64,000 nucleotides of DNA. It comes from Micropterix aruncella (lineage: Eukaryota > Arthropoda > Insecta > Lepidoptera > Micropterigidae). Positions 50,830-64,000 of the stretch are shown here, in pieces. Below the pieces are notes generated by a model. That model was not told where the DNA came from. It saw only the letters and a program-made list of their open reading frames with translations, and did no database searches. The stretch is from the NCBI GenBank assembly GCA_944548615.1, contig OX155957.1, positions 8,035,597 through 8,099,596 of the forward strand, given 5' to 3'. Numbering within the stretch: position 1 is the first letter of the stretch; each line of letters starts with the position of its first letter. The translations under genes and the position numbers were made by a program.

Positions 50830-51250
50830 GTGGGGGGGCACCAGTTTTGCATGCGGCAATTTTGCACAAATGTCACTTTTGACAGTTCCAAATTTGTTGA
50901 GGGCAGATTTGCAGGAGGCAACCTTGCAGGCGACAACCTTGCAGGCGGCAACCTTTAGTACAGTTTTTAAGTTTTTCTGTTAGGTTAGGTTAGGTTAGGT
51001 TTTTCTTTCCCTAAAATCGAAGTGACATTAATTACCGTCATCCTTGTAGTGGATGACTTTTATACATCAAACTAAACATTAAAAAAAATGTTTTAAGTTT
51101 TTCTGTTAGGTTAGGTTGTCATTTTGACATTTGCAAAACTGCCTTCTGCAAGATTGCCTTCTGCAAAACTGCCGCCTGCAAGAATGCCGTCTGCAAGATT
51201 GCCGTCTGCAAATTTGCCTTCTGCAAGTTTGATGGGACCCGGCCGTGGCA
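50830..51250. repeat. Inverted arms built of a 15-bp minisatellite
   Basis: Left: TTGCAGGCGGCAACC-type units at 50905-50955. Right: TTGCCTTCTGCAAAA-type units in the opposite sense at 51125-51230. The outer ends GGGCACCAGTTTTGCATGC and its counterpart at 51228-51250 pair imperfectly. Between lie four to five TTAGG units (50980-51000), identical to the insect telomere repeat. Confidence 0.7.
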
Positions 51251-51562
51251 CAGGCTATACATTTTTTTGAGGGCAAGTTGGCAACATTGGTCGTGACTGC
51301 CAAAATTGTTTTTGTCGTCCGACGTGTGCCGTTGGGCTTCGCTGAAAAAGTGTATTTGAATTTATATTTTATTTATAAGCCAGTCGAATTTGCGATAGGG
51401 CAGCGCGAGGGCGTAACCGGTGAGTTTACGTATTTAATTGTGTAATTAACGTTTTGCTGATTCATAAAGTAATAACCAATATTTTGCCGGCGTCCATTAA
51501 TTTGATAAGTCATTGCCGGGTGAGAATCGATAAAGTTTTGTATTTTTATATAGATTTTCAAC

Positions 51563-62660
<11,098 letters not shown>

Positions 62661-62698
62661 TGATTTTATATAAATTATGAGAGTTTGATGTTCCTTAA

Positions 62699-64000
62699 CC
62701 CCTCCTCTCGCGAAGTAAAAATTCACCTATCACTTTTACGCGCGACATATTCGGGCGTAAAATCGACGCGAGTCAACGGCCTTGAGAAAAACGATCATAA
62801 CTTATAAACCACTAAACGGATTAAAAAAAGATAAAGAGAAAAATGATCGCATTGAAATTTGACATATAAAACATTATAACCTTATCTCGTAAAACAATTA
62901 AGATAATAATGAATAAATATTACAAAATTGGCAAACTGAAAAAACTCGCCTATAAAATCATTTCGATTTTTTTGTCACAAAATACGTAAAATATGCAAAA
63001 ATTGTAAATACAGTTATGTTCTTTATTAAATGCTTTACCAAAACGATATATTTTTTTTACTTATTTGCATACAAAAATATTTATTTATTCAGCCAAGAAA
63101 AATTTTATGTATTCTCGTAAAAAAAAAAAAAAAAAATTTTTAATTTGTGACTACTTATGGTATTTTTTTATATGAAATTCTTTCAAAATAACTTTATTAC
63201 TATATCACACTTCTTAGAAATCACACCAGAACTTTGAGCTTTGTCTGATATAGAAAAATCTAAAGTTTTGAGAGTTTGCGTCCGAACTTAATCATTTTGA
63301 ATGCTCATAATATAAAATTCGTTAGATTTTTTCAATTATATTGTCTTATCATAGACTTATTATATGTCTAATAACTAATTGCTATACTCCAAAGAGTCAC
63401 ATTTCATCGAAAAACTATGGAAAATCGCACTTTATTCTCTCATAGTAATTATCAAAACAAGTTTCTTTGCGCGATTCATATTACAAAACAAGATATAATG
63501 TTCAAAATACGCCTAATTATGTGATAACTTAGGATGTAAATGAAGCAATACTTATTTTGTTAGTAAATTAAAGCGACATTACGTCATATTTCGCAATATA
63601 TCGGGATATTTCATAAACATTACAAAATAATAACAACCATTTTTTCGCGAGCCGTTTGTTGTCGCCGAAGTGTTTTCTTTAAAAATTCGTGAAAAACAGA
63701 AAATGGACTATCTCAAATGACTAATACTCATTCAGAAACTACTTAAAATGCAAATTACTCACTGTTCTCCAGTAACAAACACTCAAACACTGCACACACA
63801 CACTTTTTATCACCAATTTCGCGGAGCCGTACGCGGCTGTGCGATTTGCCGACGGAGACTGGGCGTTTGACGTCTATGCTCACTTTTTAAATCGTTGTTC
63901 GATATTGCCACACGGAAATCTTGAATTAAAGATATTTTGGCCATATCGTTGCGCCCTCAGAAAGCATATAGTACGACGTTTCGAATCGTAAATTGCATTT
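62699..64000. mobile_element. TTAA (piggyBac-like) element, inverted partner of 6279-7679, cut by window edge
   Basis: TTAA at 62695-62698; starts CCCCTCCTCTCGCG and reads as the reverse complement of 6279-7679 up to the edge, lacking about the last 90 bases. It begins 67 bases into cathepsin D intron 3. There is no transposase frame. Confidence 0.85.

Noticed and set aside
50980..51002. Telomere
   Set aside because: Only four or five TTAGG units lie within single-copy DNA; this is a short interstitial run.
62952..64000. Host gene downstream of the third cathepsin exon
   Set aside because: The sequence is the inverted copy of the TTAA element at 6279-7679.

Overview
The window is animal nuclear DNA, almost certainly insect and probably lepidopteran. 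The genes have many short exons with GT/AG introns. The spaces between exons are packed with TTAA-flanked piggyBac-like elements, Helitron ends of the type common in moths and butterflies, Tc1/mariner elements, tRNA-derived SINEs, non-LTR 3' ends and a Ty3/gypsy element. There are no prokaryotic genes, no CRISPR array and no true tRNA or rRNA gene.

Three host genes are present. (1) Positions 192-34227, + strand: the 3' three quarters of CTR9, the TPR scaffold of the Paf1 transcription elongation complex. Fourteen exons give 926 codons in one unbroken frame; the N-terminus lies left of the window. (2) Positions 41971-46890, - strand: an SLC35F1/F2-like membrane transporter in three recognised exons. 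Its first coding exon was not found, and an in-frame TGA lies in a conserved motif. (3) Positions 51563-62631, + strand: the first three coding exons of a cathepsin D-like aspartic protease (signal peptide, propeptide, first DTGS active site); the gene continues past the right edge. The genes are housekeeping or lysosomal and show no obvious shared pathway.

Layout: 1-7979, CTR9 TPR exons with small elements in the introns. 7980-21347, a 13.4-kb intron holding a GC-rich insert, two LINE 3' ends, a minisatellite and a 7.75-kb LTR retrotransposon with a 4-bp target duplication. 21348-34227, the rest of CTR9, including two extremely GC-rich exons and an RS-repeat tail. 34228-41970, intergenic, with a Helitron, a three-layer LINE/LINE/MITE nest and a hAT MITE. 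41971-46890, the transporter. 46900-51560, intergenic repeats. 51563 to the end, cathepsin D with a DD41D mariner, paired 181-bp repeats, head-to-head TTAA elements and a SINE in its introns.

No new multi-gene system is visible. The most original material is an unclassified element of about 670 bp that duplicates 13 bp of target and has inserted into an inverted copy of itself (866-2228; solo copy 32619-33282). Next come the exon-specific GC shift in CTR9 and the transporter, the 9-12 base insert carrying a TGA in the transporter, and several families of TTAA elements. All exon borders come from splice signals and frame continuity read by eye, without transcript support; family names rest on motif recognition.
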